DNA of 64,000 nucleotides from Roseiarcus sp963717215. GTDB taxonomy: Bacteria; Pseudomonadota; Alphaproteobacteria; Rhizobiales; Beijerinckiaceae. Of the stretch, positions 56,341-64,000 are shown one piece after another; positions within the stretch are counted from its first letter, which is position 1; the number at the start of each line of letters is the position of its first letter. The stretch covers positions 124,001-188,000 of the forward strand of contig CAVQVS010000003.1 in assembly GCA_963717215.1 (NCBI GenBank), written 5' to 3'. A model generated the notes under the pieces. It saw only the letters and a program-made list of their open reading frames with translations. It did no database searches and was not told the DNA's origin. The translations under genes and the position numbers were made by a program.

Positions 56341-56706
56341 ATGCCGAGCCTTATTTCCGATTACATTCCGCTGGTCGTATTCATAGTCGTCGCCGCGCTC
56401 ATCAGCGGAGCCCTGTTAGTCGCTCCGTTTCTCGTCGCCTATCGAGCGCCCGATAGCGAAAAGCTTTCGCCCTACGAGTGCGGTTTTCCTCCGTTTGACG
56501 ATGCTCGTATGCGTTTCGACGCGCGCTTCTACCTCGTCTCGCTCCTCTTCATCATCTTCGATCTCGAGGTCGCGTTCCTTTTTCCTTGGGCGATCGTCTT
56601 TCACGATATTGGCGCGCTGGGATTCTGGTCAATGATGATCTTCCTTGCGGTGTTGACCGTCGGGTTCATATACGAGTGGAATAAGGGAGCGCTGGAGTGG
56701 GACTGA
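56341..56706 (+). CDS. nuoA: NADH-quinone oxidoreductase subunit A
   Basis: The protein has 121 residues and three membrane helices (about 8-30, 63-83 and 91-112). The conserved loop YECGFPPFDDARMRFDARFY between helices 1 and 2 takes part in quinone-site coupling. It is the first gene of the nuo operon, 264 bp after tRNA-Asp. Its end overlaps the nuoB start by 10 bp. Confidence 0.95.
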   Translation: MPSLISDYIPLVVFIVVAALISGALLVAPFLVAYRAPDSEKLSPYECGFPPFDDARMRFDARFYLVSLLFIIFDLEVAFLFPWAIVFHDIGALGFWSMMIFLAVLTVGFIYEWNKGALEWD

Positions 56707-57263
56707 CCACCAGCTCGGCGGTTGCGCTAGGCGCGACTGATCTTCGTGATCCATTGATCGGCGCGCCTCAGGATCGGTACTACGGCGCGATAAGCGACGA
56801 ACTCGCGGACAAGGGTTTTCTCGTCACCACAACCGACGACCTCATTCAATGGGCGCGCACCGGCTCGCTCATGTGGATGACCTTCGGGCTCGCGTGCTGC
56901 GCCGTCGAAATGATGCAGGTTTCGATGCCGCGGTTCGATATCGAGCGCTTCGGCTTTGCGCCGCGCGCGAGTCCCCGCCAGTCGGATGTGATGATTGTCG
57001 CCGGGACGCTGACCAACAAGATGGCGCCAGCGCTTCGCAAGGTTTACGACCAGATGCCAGAGCCGCGCTATGTCATCTCGATGGGCTCATGCGCCAATGG
57101 CGGCGGTTATTACCACTATTCCTATTCGGTCGTGCGCGGGTGCGACCGCATCGTGCCCGTCGACATTTACGTGCCAGGTTGTCCCCCCACAGCCGAGGCG
57201 CTGCTCTACGGGGTGCTGATGTTGCAGAAGAAGATCCGTCGGACTGGAACGATCGAACGCTGA
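56697..57263 (+). CDS. nuoB: NADH-quinone oxidoreductase subunit B
   Basis: The protein has 188 residues from a GTG. The cysteines binding cluster N2 are in FGLACCAVEMM, ISMGSCANGG and YVPGCPPTAEAL. It sits in the peripheral arm next to the quinone site. The N-terminal 30 residues are variable as usual in this class. Confidence 0.95.
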   Translation: MGLTTSSAVALGATDLRDPLIGAPQDRYYGAISDELADKGFLVTTTDDLIQWARTGSLMWMTFGLACCAVEMMQVSMPRFDIERFGFAPRASPRQSDVMIVAGTLTNKMAPALRKVYDQMPEPRYVISMGSCANGGGYYHYSYSVVRGCDRIVPVDIYVPGCPPTAEALLYGVLMLQKKIRRTGTIER

Positions 57264-57296
57264 CAACAACCGGGAGCGAAGGCGAGTCTTAATCGA

Positions 57297-57902
57297 ATGG
57301 ACGACGAGCTTCAGACCATTGCGACAAAACTGACCGCCGCGTCCCCTGGCGCGGTGTTCCAATCCGCTTTTGCGTTCGGCGAGCTGACGCTGACTGTCGA
57401 TCCCGCGCGGATCATTGAGACACTCCAATTCCTTCGCGACGATTTTGCGGCACAATTCATTTCAATCATCGATATTTCCGGGGTCGACTATCCACAGCGC
57501 GAGAAGCGCTTCGACGTCGTCTACCATCTGCTCTCGCCGAAGCTGAACCGCCGGGTTCGGCTGAAGATCGAGACCGACGAAGATACGCCGGTCCTGAGCG
57601 TGACCGCCGTCTATCCAGGTGCCGACTGGTTCGAGCGCGAGATTTATGACCTGTTTGGCGTGATATTCGACGGCCATCCGGATTTGCGCCGCATTCTGAC
57701 CGACTACGGCTTCGACGGTCACCCGCTGCGCAAAGACTTCCCGATGACCGGTTTCGTTGAGGTGCGTTATGACGACGCGGAAAAGAGGGTGCGTTACGAT
57801 CCGGTGCGGCTCAATCAGGAATTCCGCCAGTTCGATTTCCTGAGCCCTTGGGAGGGCCCTCCGCTGCCGGGGGATGAGAAGGCAAACGGCGGCGGTCGGT
57901 AG
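57297..57902 (+). CDS. nuoC: NADH-quinone oxidoreductase subunit C
   Basis: The protein has 201 residues with the family signature ERFERE-like stretch ADWFEREIYDLFGVIFDGHP and RRILTDYGFDGHPLRKDFPM. It is a separate gene, not fused with nuoD as in enterobacteria. It lies 33 bp after nuoB. Confidence 0.95.
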   Translation: MDDELQTIATKLTAASPGAVFQSAFAFGELTLTVDPARIIETLQFLRDDFAAQFISIIDISGVDYPQREKRFDVVYHLLSPKLNRRVRLKIETDEDTPVLSVTAVYPGADWFEREIYDLFGVIFDGHPDLRRILTDYGFDGHPLRKDFPMTGFVEVRYDDAEKRVRYDPVRLNQEFRQFDFLSPWEGPPLPGDEKANGGGR

Positions 57903-57916
57903 CAGGCAGTCGAGTG

Positions 57917-59110
57917 ATGAACGAACAGCAGAACCTGCGCAACTTCTCGATCAACTTCGGGCCCCAGCACCCGGCGGCGCATGGCGTGTTGCGCCTCGTG
58001 CTTGAGCTTGACGGCGAGGTCGTGGAGCGGGTCGACCCGCACATCGGCCTCTTGCACCGCGGCACCGAAAAACTCATGGAGGCGCGCACATATTTGCAGA
58101 ACGTGCCCTATCTGGACCGGCTCGACTACGTTGCGCCAATGAATCAGGAGCACGCCTATGCACTGGCGGTCGAGCGGCTGCTCGGCATTTCGGTTCCTCG
58201 GCGCGCCCAGGTCATCCGCGTGCTGTACTGCGAGATCGGCCGCCTGTTGTCGCATTTGCTTCAGATCACGACCCAAGCGATGGATGTCGGCGCTTTGACC
58301 CCGCCGCTTTGGGGGTTCGAGGAGCGCGAGAAGCTGATGGTCTTCTACGAGCGCGCCAGCGGGTCACGCATGCACGCCGCCTATTTCCGTCCGGGCGGCG
58401 TGCACCAGGATCTGCCGCGCAAGCTTATCGATGACATTGAGGCCTTTTGCGATCCGTTCCTCCGGGTCTGCGACGACATTGAAACTCTGCTGACAGGAAA
58501 TCGAATCTTCAAGCAGCGCAACGTCGACATCGGCGTGGTCAAGCTGGCGGACGCGTGGGCTTGGGGCTTCTCAGGCGTCATGGTGCGCGGCTCAGGCGCT
58601 CCCTGGGACCTGCGCAAGGCGCAGCCCTACGAATGTTACGACGAAATGGATTTTGATATTCCTATTGGCAAGAACGGCGACTGCTACGACCGCTACGTCA
58701 TCCGCATGGAGGAGATGCGACAGTCGGTGAAGATTATGCGGCAGTGTTGCGAGAAGCTGAATTCGCCTGGCGGCGAAGGCCCAGTGGTGACCGATGACGG
58801 AAAGGTTGCGCCGCCGCGCCGCGCCGTAATGAAGCGGTCGATGGAGTCGCTGATTTACCACTTCAAGCTCTACACCGAGGGCTATAAAGTACCAGCCGGC
58901 GAGGTTTACGCCGCAGTCGAAGCGCCCAAAGGAGAGTTTGGCGTCTATTTGGTGTCGGACGGCTCGAATAAGCCCTACCGCGTCAAACTTCGCGCGCCCG
59001 GCTTCGCGCATCTTCAGGCGATGGATTTTTTGTGCCGCAAGCACATGCTGGCCGACATCAGCGCGATCCTTGGCTCGCTCGACATTGTGTTCGGCGAGGT
59101 TGACCGGTGA
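57917..59110 (+). CDS. nuoD: NADH-quinone oxidoreductase subunit D
   Basis: The protein has 397 residues from the ATG at 57917 (a GTG lies one codon earlier). FGPQHPAAHGVLRLVLELDG near the N-terminus carries the quinone-site His, and LLHRGTEKL follows. The C-terminus ends IVFGEVDR, the conserved NuoD tail. It is the 49-kDa type subunit that forms the quinone pocket with NuoB. Confidence 0.95.
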   Translation: MNEQQNLRNFSINFGPQHPAAHGVLRLVLELDGEVVERVDPHIGLLHRGTEKLMEARTYLQNVPYLDRLDYVAPMNQEHAYALAVERLLGISVPRRAQVIRVLYCEIGRLLSHLLQITTQAMDVGALTPPLWGFEEREKLMVFYERASGSRMHAAYFRPGGVHQDLPRKLIDDIEAFCDPFLRVCDDIETLLTGNRIFKQRNVDIGVVKLADAWAWGFSGVMVRGSGAPWDLRKAQPYECYDEMDFDIPIGKNGDCYDRYVIRMEEMRQSVKIMRQCCEKLNSPGGEGPVVTDDGKVAPPRRAVMKRSMESLIYHFKLYTEGYKVPAGEVYAAVEAPKGEFGVYLVSDGSNKPYRVKLRAPGFAHLQAMDFLCRKHMLADISAILGSLDIVFGEVDR

Positions 59111-59163
59111 TCTGTTGTCGGGAGCGCTTCAGTGTCACGCCACATTCGAGGAACGTTTGACCG

Positions 59164-59838
59164 ATGTCCGTTCGCCGCCTTGCTGACAAGCAACCCGCCA
59201 CCTTCGACTTCACGACCGAAAATAAGGCGTGGGCAGAACAGGAGATAGCGAAATATCCTCCGGGCCGCCAAGCGTCGGCCGTACTGGCACTGCTGTGGCG
59301 CGCGCAGAAGCAAAATGGATACTGGCTTCCTCGGGTCGCGATCGAAAAAGTCGCGACCATGCTCGATTTGCCGAACATCCGGGTGCTCGAGGTAGCGACC
59401 TTCTACACCATGTTCAATCTGGAGCCGGTTGGGCGCCACTACGTCCAGGTCTGCGGCACGACGCCGTGCATGTTATCCGGTTCCGACGACATCAAGGCGG
59501 TCTGCCATAAGCGTATCGGCGAACAGGGCCACGTGACTTCGGACGGCGTATTTTCCTGGATCGAGGTAGAGTGCCTCGGTGCCTGTTGCAACGCGCCGAT
59601 GGTTCAGATCAATGACGACTATTACGAGGATTTGACGCCGGAAAGTTTTGCTAAGCTTCTCGACGATCTGGCGATGGGGCGGCCGGTCCAAGTGGGTTCA
59701 CAGACCGGACGTGTCTCGTCTGAACCGGTTGGCGGCTTAACTGCCTTGACCACGCTCTACGGTGCCGCTGGGAGGGGCGCATCGAAGGATCCGGGACCGG
59801 CAAACGATCGTCCGGCGACCGGGGGGATCGGGGACTGA
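59164..59838 (+). CDS. nuoE: NADH-quinone oxidoreductase subunit E
   Basis: The protein has 224 residues, with the 2Fe-2S cysteines in QVCGTTPCMLSGS and VECLGACCNAPM. A Gly/Pro-rich tail of about 55 residues after the thioredoxin-like domain is usual in alphaproteobacteria. It works with NuoF in the NADH-oxidising module. It is followed by nuoF after only 3 bp. Confidence 0.95.
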   Translation: MSVRRLADKQPATFDFTTENKAWAEQEIAKYPPGRQASAVLALLWRAQKQNGYWLPRVAIEKVATMLDLPNIRVLEVATFYTMFNLEPVGRHYVQVCGTTPCMLSGSDDIKAVCHKRIGEQGHVTSDGVFSWIEVECLGACCNAPMVQINDDYYEDLTPESFAKLLDDLAMGRPVQVGSQTGRVSSEPVGGLTALTTLYGAAGRGASKDPGPANDRPATGGIGD

Positions 59839-59841
59839 GCG

Positions 59842-61146
59842 ATGCTGGAAGACAAAGACCGTATCTTCACCAATCTCTATGGGCTCGGCGATCGCGGGCT
59901 AAAGGGTGCGCGGGCGCGGGGCAATTGGGATGGGACCAAAGCAATTGTCGACAAGGGGCGCGACTGGATCATCGCTGAAATGAAAGCTTCCGGCCTGCGC
60001 GGTCGTGGGGGAGCGGGGTTCCCGACTGGCCTCAAATGGTCGTTCATGCCCAAAACCGTCGACCCCAAGCGTCCGCATTATCTCGTCATCAACGCCGACG
60101 AATCCGAGCCCGGCACCTGCAAGGATCGCGAGATCATGCGTAACGACCCGCACACGCTGGTCGAGGGCGCATTGATCGCCTCATTCGCAATGGGCGCGCA
60201 CGCAGCGTACATTTACGTGCGCGGCGAATTCATCAAGGAGCGCACGAATCTCGAGGCCGCAGTCGAGGAGGCCTACGAGGCCAATCTCATCGGCAAGGAC
60301 AACGTTCACGGCTGGCCGTTCGATCTCTACGTCCATCATGGCGCGGGCGCCTATATCTGCGGCGAAGAGACGGCGATGCTAGAATCGCTTGAGGGCAAAA
60401 AGGGCATGCCGCGCATGAAGCCGCCCTTTCCCGCCGGTATGGGACTGTACGGTTCCCCAACTACCGTTAACAACGTCGAGTCGATCGCCGTCGCGCCGAC
60501 GATTTTGCGTCGTGGCGCATCCTGGTTCACGAGTTTCGGCGCCCCCAACAATTTTGGCACCAAGGTCTTTAGCATCTCGGGTCACGTCAGCAGGCCTTGC
60601 AACGTCGAAGAGGCGATGTCGATCCCGTTCCGTGAGCTGATCGAAAAGCATTGTGGCGGCGTGCGCGGCGGCTGGGACAATCTGCTGGCTGTCATTCCCG
60701 GCGGGGCGTCGGTGCGGCTCGTCCCCGCTGCTCAGATCATCGACTGTCCAATGGACTTCGACTCGCTCGCCAAGCTCAAGTCCGGCCTCGGCACGGCTGC
60801 GGCGATTGTTATGGACAAGTCGACAGACATCATCCGCGCCATCGCGCGTTTGTCATATTTTTATAAACACGAAAGCTGTGGCCAGTGTACGCCGTGCCGG
60901 GAAGGCGCCGGATGGATGTGGCGTGTCATGGAGCGCATGGTCCAGGGTCGCGCGCAAAAACGCGAGATCGACATGCTGCTCGACGTCACCAAACAGGTCG
61001 AAGGGCACACGATTTGTGCTCTCGGCGACGCGGCCGCGTGGCCAATTCAGGGGCTCATCGCCCATTTCCGACCCGAGATCGAGCGGCGCATCGACCAATA
61101 TGCCGCAAATCCGCACAGCGAGCCGGTGCTCGCGGCGGCGGAGTAG
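59842..61146 (+). CDS. nuoF: NADH-quinone oxidoreductase subunit F
   Basis: The protein has 434 residues. The NADH/FMN-binding glycine loops are GLRGRGGAGFPTGLKW and HHGAGAYICGEETAML. The 4Fe-4S (N3) cysteines are in ESCGQCTPCREGAGW, with a fourth in HTICALGDAAAW. This subunit oxidises NADH. It is intact. The next genes are not nuoG but a DUF3291 and a pentapeptide-repeat gene. Confidence 0.95.
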   Translation: MLEDKDRIFTNLYGLGDRGLKGARARGNWDGTKAIVDKGRDWIIAEMKASGLRGRGGAGFPTGLKWSFMPKTVDPKRPHYLVINADESEPGTCKDREIMRNDPHTLVEGALIASFAMGAHAAYIYVRGEFIKERTNLEAAVEEAYEANLIGKDNVHGWPFDLYVHHGAGAYICGEETAMLESLEGKKGMPRMKPPFPAGMGLYGSPTTVNNVESIAVAPTILRRGASWFTSFGAPNNFGTKVFSISGHVSRPCNVEEAMSIPFRELIEKHCGGVRGGWDNLLAVIPGGASVRLVPAAQIIDCPMDFDSLAKLKSGLGTAAAIVMDKSTDIIRAIARLSYFYKHESCGQCTPCREGAGWMWRVMERMVQGRAQKREIDMLLDVTKQVEGHTICALGDAAAWPIQGLIAHFRPEIERRIDQYAANPHSEPVLAAAE

Positions 61147-61149
61147 GGC

Positions 61150-61617
61150 ATGACCCGTCACATCGCCCAACTCAACATAGGCCGGTTCCGCTATCCGACG
61201 GAAGATCCCCGCATGGCGGCGTTCATGGGCAATCTCGATCGCATCAACGCTCTAGCCGAGCGCTGCGAGGGGTTCGTGTGGCGGCTCAAGGACGACAGCA
61301 ACAATGCGACTGCTATTCGTCCTGCGAGCGATCCCACCATGGCGGTCAACCTGTCGGTGTGGGAGAGCGTGGAAGCGCTTGAGCGCTTTGTGTGGACTAC
61401 AGTCCACAAGCAGTTCTACAACCGCAAGGAAGATTGGTTTCAAACGTTTGAGAGGCCGCATTTCGTGATGTGGCCGATACCATCCGGGCATATTCCAAAC
61501 CTGGAGGAGGCGACCGGGCGGCTTGCGCACCTAACTATCCAGGGCGATAGCGATTTCGCCTTCGGTTGGCGCCACCTGCCGCATATCAAACTGTGGATGA
61601 GCCAGAAATGCGGCTAA
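61150..61617 (+). CDS. DUF3291 protein within the nuo operon
   Basis: The protein has 155 residues beginning MTRHIAQLNIGRFRYPTEDP, 3 bp after nuoF. The motifs NLSVWESVEALERFVW, HKQFYNRKEDWF and HFVMWPIPSGHIP are those of DUF3291, a ferredoxin-like (dimeric alpha/beta barrel) family of unknown function related in fold to heme-degrading monooxygenases. Its tight spacing makes co-transcription with nuo almost certain. A role in complex I assembly or protection is possible but not shown. Confidence 0.8.
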   Translation: MTRHIAQLNIGRFRYPTEDPRMAAFMGNLDRINALAERCEGFVWRLKDDSNNATAIRPASDPTMAVNLSVWESVEALERFVWTTVHKQFYNRKEDWFQTFERPHFVMWPIPSGHIPNLEEATGRLAHLTIQGDSDFAFGWRHLPHIKLWMSQKCG

Positions 61618-61634
61618 CCGCTGGAACCGACGCG

Positions 61635-61946
61635 ATGAAGACCGAGAACGAGAACCGTTGGACGGAAGTTCACAAGGCCGACCTTTCAGGTTCGAAATTC
61701 GACGACATCACTCCATCGGGATCGAACCTTCGCAACATCAACGTATCAGGTTGTTCATTCGACGACCTCAATATGTCCGGCAGCCGCGTTCATAACGCGA
61801 GGCTGTCCGGGCTGCAGGTCGAGAAGGTGAACCTCGCTGGCCCATCGTTCGTTGACGCGCGCTTGAAAGGGGCGACCGTAGAAGGCGTTTCTGTCACCGA
61901 CCTGCTCGCGTATTGGCGCTCAGGCCATGGGGCGAACAACGCATGA
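61635..61946 (+). CDS. Pentapeptide-repeat protein within the nuo operon
   Basis: The protein has 103 residues from the ATG at 61635; an in-frame ATG at 61608 would overlap the previous stop. From residue 10 it shows about 12 five-residue steps of the A(D/N)LSG type (ADLSGSKFDDI, SGSNLRNINVSGCSF, LNMSGSRVHNARLSG), forming a small right-handed beta helix. It ends by overlapping the nuoG start as ATGA, so it is translationally coupled to nuoG. Its function is unknown. Confidence 0.75.
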   Translation: MKTENENRWTEVHKADLSGSKFDDITPSGSNLRNINVSGCSFDDLNMSGSRVHNARLSGLQVEKVNLAGPSFVDARLKGATVEGVSVTDLLAYWRSGHGANNA

Positions 61947-64000
61947 GCAGGATCGTCATTGACGGTAAGGAAATCGACGTTCCCGCCGAATACACTCTTC
62001 TCCAGGCATGCGAGGCGGCGGGGGCCGAAATCCCCCGTTTCTGCTTCCACGAGCGGCTGTCGATCGCTGGAAACTGCCGCATGTGCCTCGTCGAAGTAAA
62101 AGGCGGACCGCCCAAGCCGACGGCCTCCTGCGCCATGGCGGTCAAAGACTTGCGCCCCGGCCCGAACGGCGAACCGCCGGTCGTGCTGACCAACTCGCCC
62201 ATGGCTCGCAAGGCGCGTAAGGGCACAATGGAATTTCTACTGATCAACCATCCACTCGACTGCCCGATCTGCGACCAGGGTGGGGAATGTGATCTGCAGG
62301 ATCAGGCGATGGCCTATGGCGCCGACTCCTCTCGCTTCGCCGAGAACAAGCGCGCCGTTGAAGACAAATATATCGGGGCGCTGGTCAAGACCTCGATAAA
62401 TCGATGCATACAATGCACGCGGTGCGTGCGCTTCGTGACAGAAGTTGCCGGTGTTCCGGAACTCGGCGCGATCGGCCGCGGCGAGGATATGGAGATCACC
62501 TCGTATCTTCAAGAAGCTTTGAGTTCAGAGCTGCAGGGGAACGTTGTCGACCTCTGTCCGGTCGGCGCCTTGACCTCTAAACCTACGGCCTTTCACGCCC
62601 GTCCGTGGGAGTACGCCAAGACCGAATCGATTGACGTGATGGACGCGCTTGGCTCCTCGATTCGGATCGATGCGCGCGGCCGCGAGGTTGTGCGCATCCT
62701 GCCGCGCGTCAACGATGCAATCAACGAGGAATGGATTTCCGACAAGACGCGGCACATTGTCGACGGCTTGAAGACGCAGCGACTGGATCGACCGTATGTG
62801 CGTATCGAGGGCCGACTCAGGCCCGCGAGCTGGGCGGAGGCTTTCGCTGCGATAGCTGGCAAGGTTGCCGCCGCGCCGCCTTCCCGGATCGGCGGAATTG
62901 TCGGTGATCTGGCGACGGTCGAAGAAATGTTCGCGCTCAAGTCGCTGGTCGGCAAGCTCGGCTCGTCCAACATCGACTGCCGCCAGGATGGCTCCAAACT
63001 GCACCCCAGATTTGGGCGCGCGTCTTACCTCTTCAACTCAACGATCGCTGGGATCGACCAGGCTGACGCCATTCTCATCGTTGGGTCCAGCCCGCGTCAC
63101 GAGGCGCCCGTCCTCAACGCGCGCATCCGCAAGCGCTGGCTCAGGGGCGGCGCGCCGATAGGAGTCGTTGGCCCCAAAGCCGATCTGAATTACAAATACA
63201 ACCACCTGGGCGGAGGACCGGAGACACTCGCGCAAGTGTGGGATAGGCAGCCAAAAGACGCGGCGAGGTCAATGATAATTGTCGGTTCCGGCGTTTTCGT
63301 CCGGCCCGATGGCGTCGCCTTGCTCGCTGGGCTTTCCAAGGCCGCCCTCGCCGCCGGCGTTGTGAGAGACGGGTGGAACGGCTTTAATGTATTGCATACT
63401 GCGGCCTCGCGCGTGGGCGGTCTGGATCTCGGGCTGGTACCGGGCCAAGGCGCGCTCGATGCGGTGGCCATGGCGAAGGCACACGCGCTCGACGTGCTCA
63501 TCAACCTCGGTGCAGACGAGCTTGACATTGAACCGGGCGCGTTCGTGGTCTACGTCGGCACTCATGGCGACCGCGGGGCCCAGCGGGCGGACGTCATCCT
63601 GCCGGGCGCGGCCTATACTGAAAAGACGGGCATCTACGTCAACACCGAAGGCAGGCCGCAGTTCGCGGAGCGCGCGGTGTTCCCGCCGGGAGACGCGCGC
63701 GAGGATTGGTCAATTCTGCGGGCGCTGTCGGACTCTCTCGGCGCCAAGCTGCCGTTTGATTCGCTCGCCCAACTGCGTGCGGCGCTCGCCGTGGCCTATC
63801 CCTTCCTGGTGCGCTTCGATGTCGTCGCGCCGGCGGATGGAGGCGTTTTCAATTCGATCGACGCGCTAGGCGGCTCTGTCGACAAAACGCCATTCGTCCC
63901 GACGATCTCCGACTTCTATCTTACTAACCCGATCGCGCGGGCGTCTCGCGTCATGGCCGAATGTTCGGCTCTCGCCCGAGGCGTTCAGCGTCAGGCGGCG
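61943..64000 (+). CDS. nuoG: NADH-quinone oxidoreductase subunit G, partial at the right edge
   Basis: The frame is open for 686 codons from the ATG at 61943 to the window end, close to the usual alphaproteobacterial length of about 690, so only the last residues are missing. The N-terminal 2Fe-2S cysteines are in PRFCFHERLSIAGNCRMC. The His/Cys ligands of N5 follow in HPLDCPICDQGGECDLQ, and N4 in CIQCTRCVRF with a fourth in VVDLCPVGAL. The molybdopterin-like domain occupies the rest. It carries electrons from NuoE/F toward NuoB. Confidence 0.95.
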   Translation, partial: MSRIVIDGKEIDVPAEYTLLQACEAAGAEIPRFCFHERLSIAGNCRMCLVEVKGGPPKPTASCAMAVKDLRPGPNGEPPVVLTNSPMARKARKGTMEFLLINHPLDCPICDQGGECDLQDQAMAYGADSSRFAENKRAVEDKYIGALVKTSINRCIQCTRCVRFVTEVAGVPELGAIGRGEDMEITSYLQEALSSELQGNVVDLCPVGALTSKPTAFHARPWEYAKTESIDVMDALGSSIRIDARGREVVRILPRVNDAINEEWISDKTRHIVDGLKTQRLDRPYVRIEGRLRPASWAEAFAAIAGKVAAAPPSRIGGIVGDLATVEEMFALKSLVGKLGSSNIDCRQDGSKLHPRFGRASYLFNSTIAGIDQADAILIVGSSPRHEAPVLNARIRKRWLRGGAPIGVVGPKADLNYKYNHLGGGPETLAQVWDRQPKDAARSMIIVGSGVFVRPDGVALLAGLSKAALAAGVVRDGWNGFNVLHTAASRVGGLDLGLVPGQGALDAVAMAKAHALDVLINLGADELDIEPGAFVVYVGTHGDRGAQRADVILPGAAYTEKTGIYVNTEGRPQFAERAVFPPGDAREDWSILRALSDSLGAKLPFDSLAQLRAALAVAYPFLVRFDVVAPADGGVFNSIDALGGSVDKTPFVPTISDFYLTNPIARASRVMAECSALARGVQRQAA

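Overview
The window is a chromosomal segment of a GC-rich alphaproteobacterium, most likely a member of the Hyphomicrobiales (Rhizobiales). The reasons are the order tig-clpP-clpX-lon-hupB, followed by tRNA-Val, tRNA-Asp and an alphaproteobacterial-type nuo operon (separate nuoC and nuoD, long NuoE tail), and the resemblance of the prophage to the Rhodobacter gene transfer agent (GTA). A Beijerinckiaceae/Methylocystaceae host is a guess from general resemblance only.

Layout. (1) 1-14100 is an insertion-sequence graveyard. It holds an IS4 remnant split by an IS3-family element with a 4-bp duplication, two matching but defective IS3-family copies in inverted orientation, a third truncated IS3 element, an IS5 fragment, an IS481 element, an IS21-like terminus, an IS630 transposase and an IS427-type IS5 element. 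Between them lie a second-copy-like fmt gene, a holin-like and a coiled-coil membrane protein, a frameshifted phage glycosyltransferase, a small secreted protein, and a pair of membrane proteins of which one resembles MotA/TolQ/ExbB. (2) 14198-43600 is a GTA-like siphophage prophage read on the minus strand, in the order terminase, portal, protease, capsid, connectors, tail tube, G/GT chaperone with a canonical GGGAAAG slippery site, tape measure, TIM-barrel/DUF2460 fusion, second DUF2460, DUF2163, NlpC/P60, tail hub, and three fibre-type genes including one of about 2,200 residues. A toxin-antitoxin pair with a decayed toxin and a plus-strand secreted protein lie in the packaging module. No integrase, repressor, endolysin or att site was recognised. 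(3) 44046-47781 holds two CorA/ZntB-type metal-ion channels, a multicopper oxidase pseudogene and a tiny membrane protein. (4) 47881-55000 holds tRNA-Leu, tig, clpP, clpX, lon and hupB, the protein-quality-control cluster. lon carries an in-frame ochre stop between its N-terminal and AAA+/protease parts. (5) 55144-64000 holds tRNA-Val, a secreted ClpP-fold protein, tRNA-Asp, and nuoA-nuoG of respiratory complex I, with a DUF3291 gene and a pentapeptide-repeat gene between nuoF and nuoG. nuoG runs off the right edge.

A theme of the window is decay by single-base changes. At least nine prophage or IS-region genes and the multicopper oxidase are frameshifted, while neighbouring core genes are intact apart from lon. 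Either the prophage and accessory genes are decaying, or the assembly carries indel errors. Raw reads would decide between these, and every frameshift call here should be read with that in mind.
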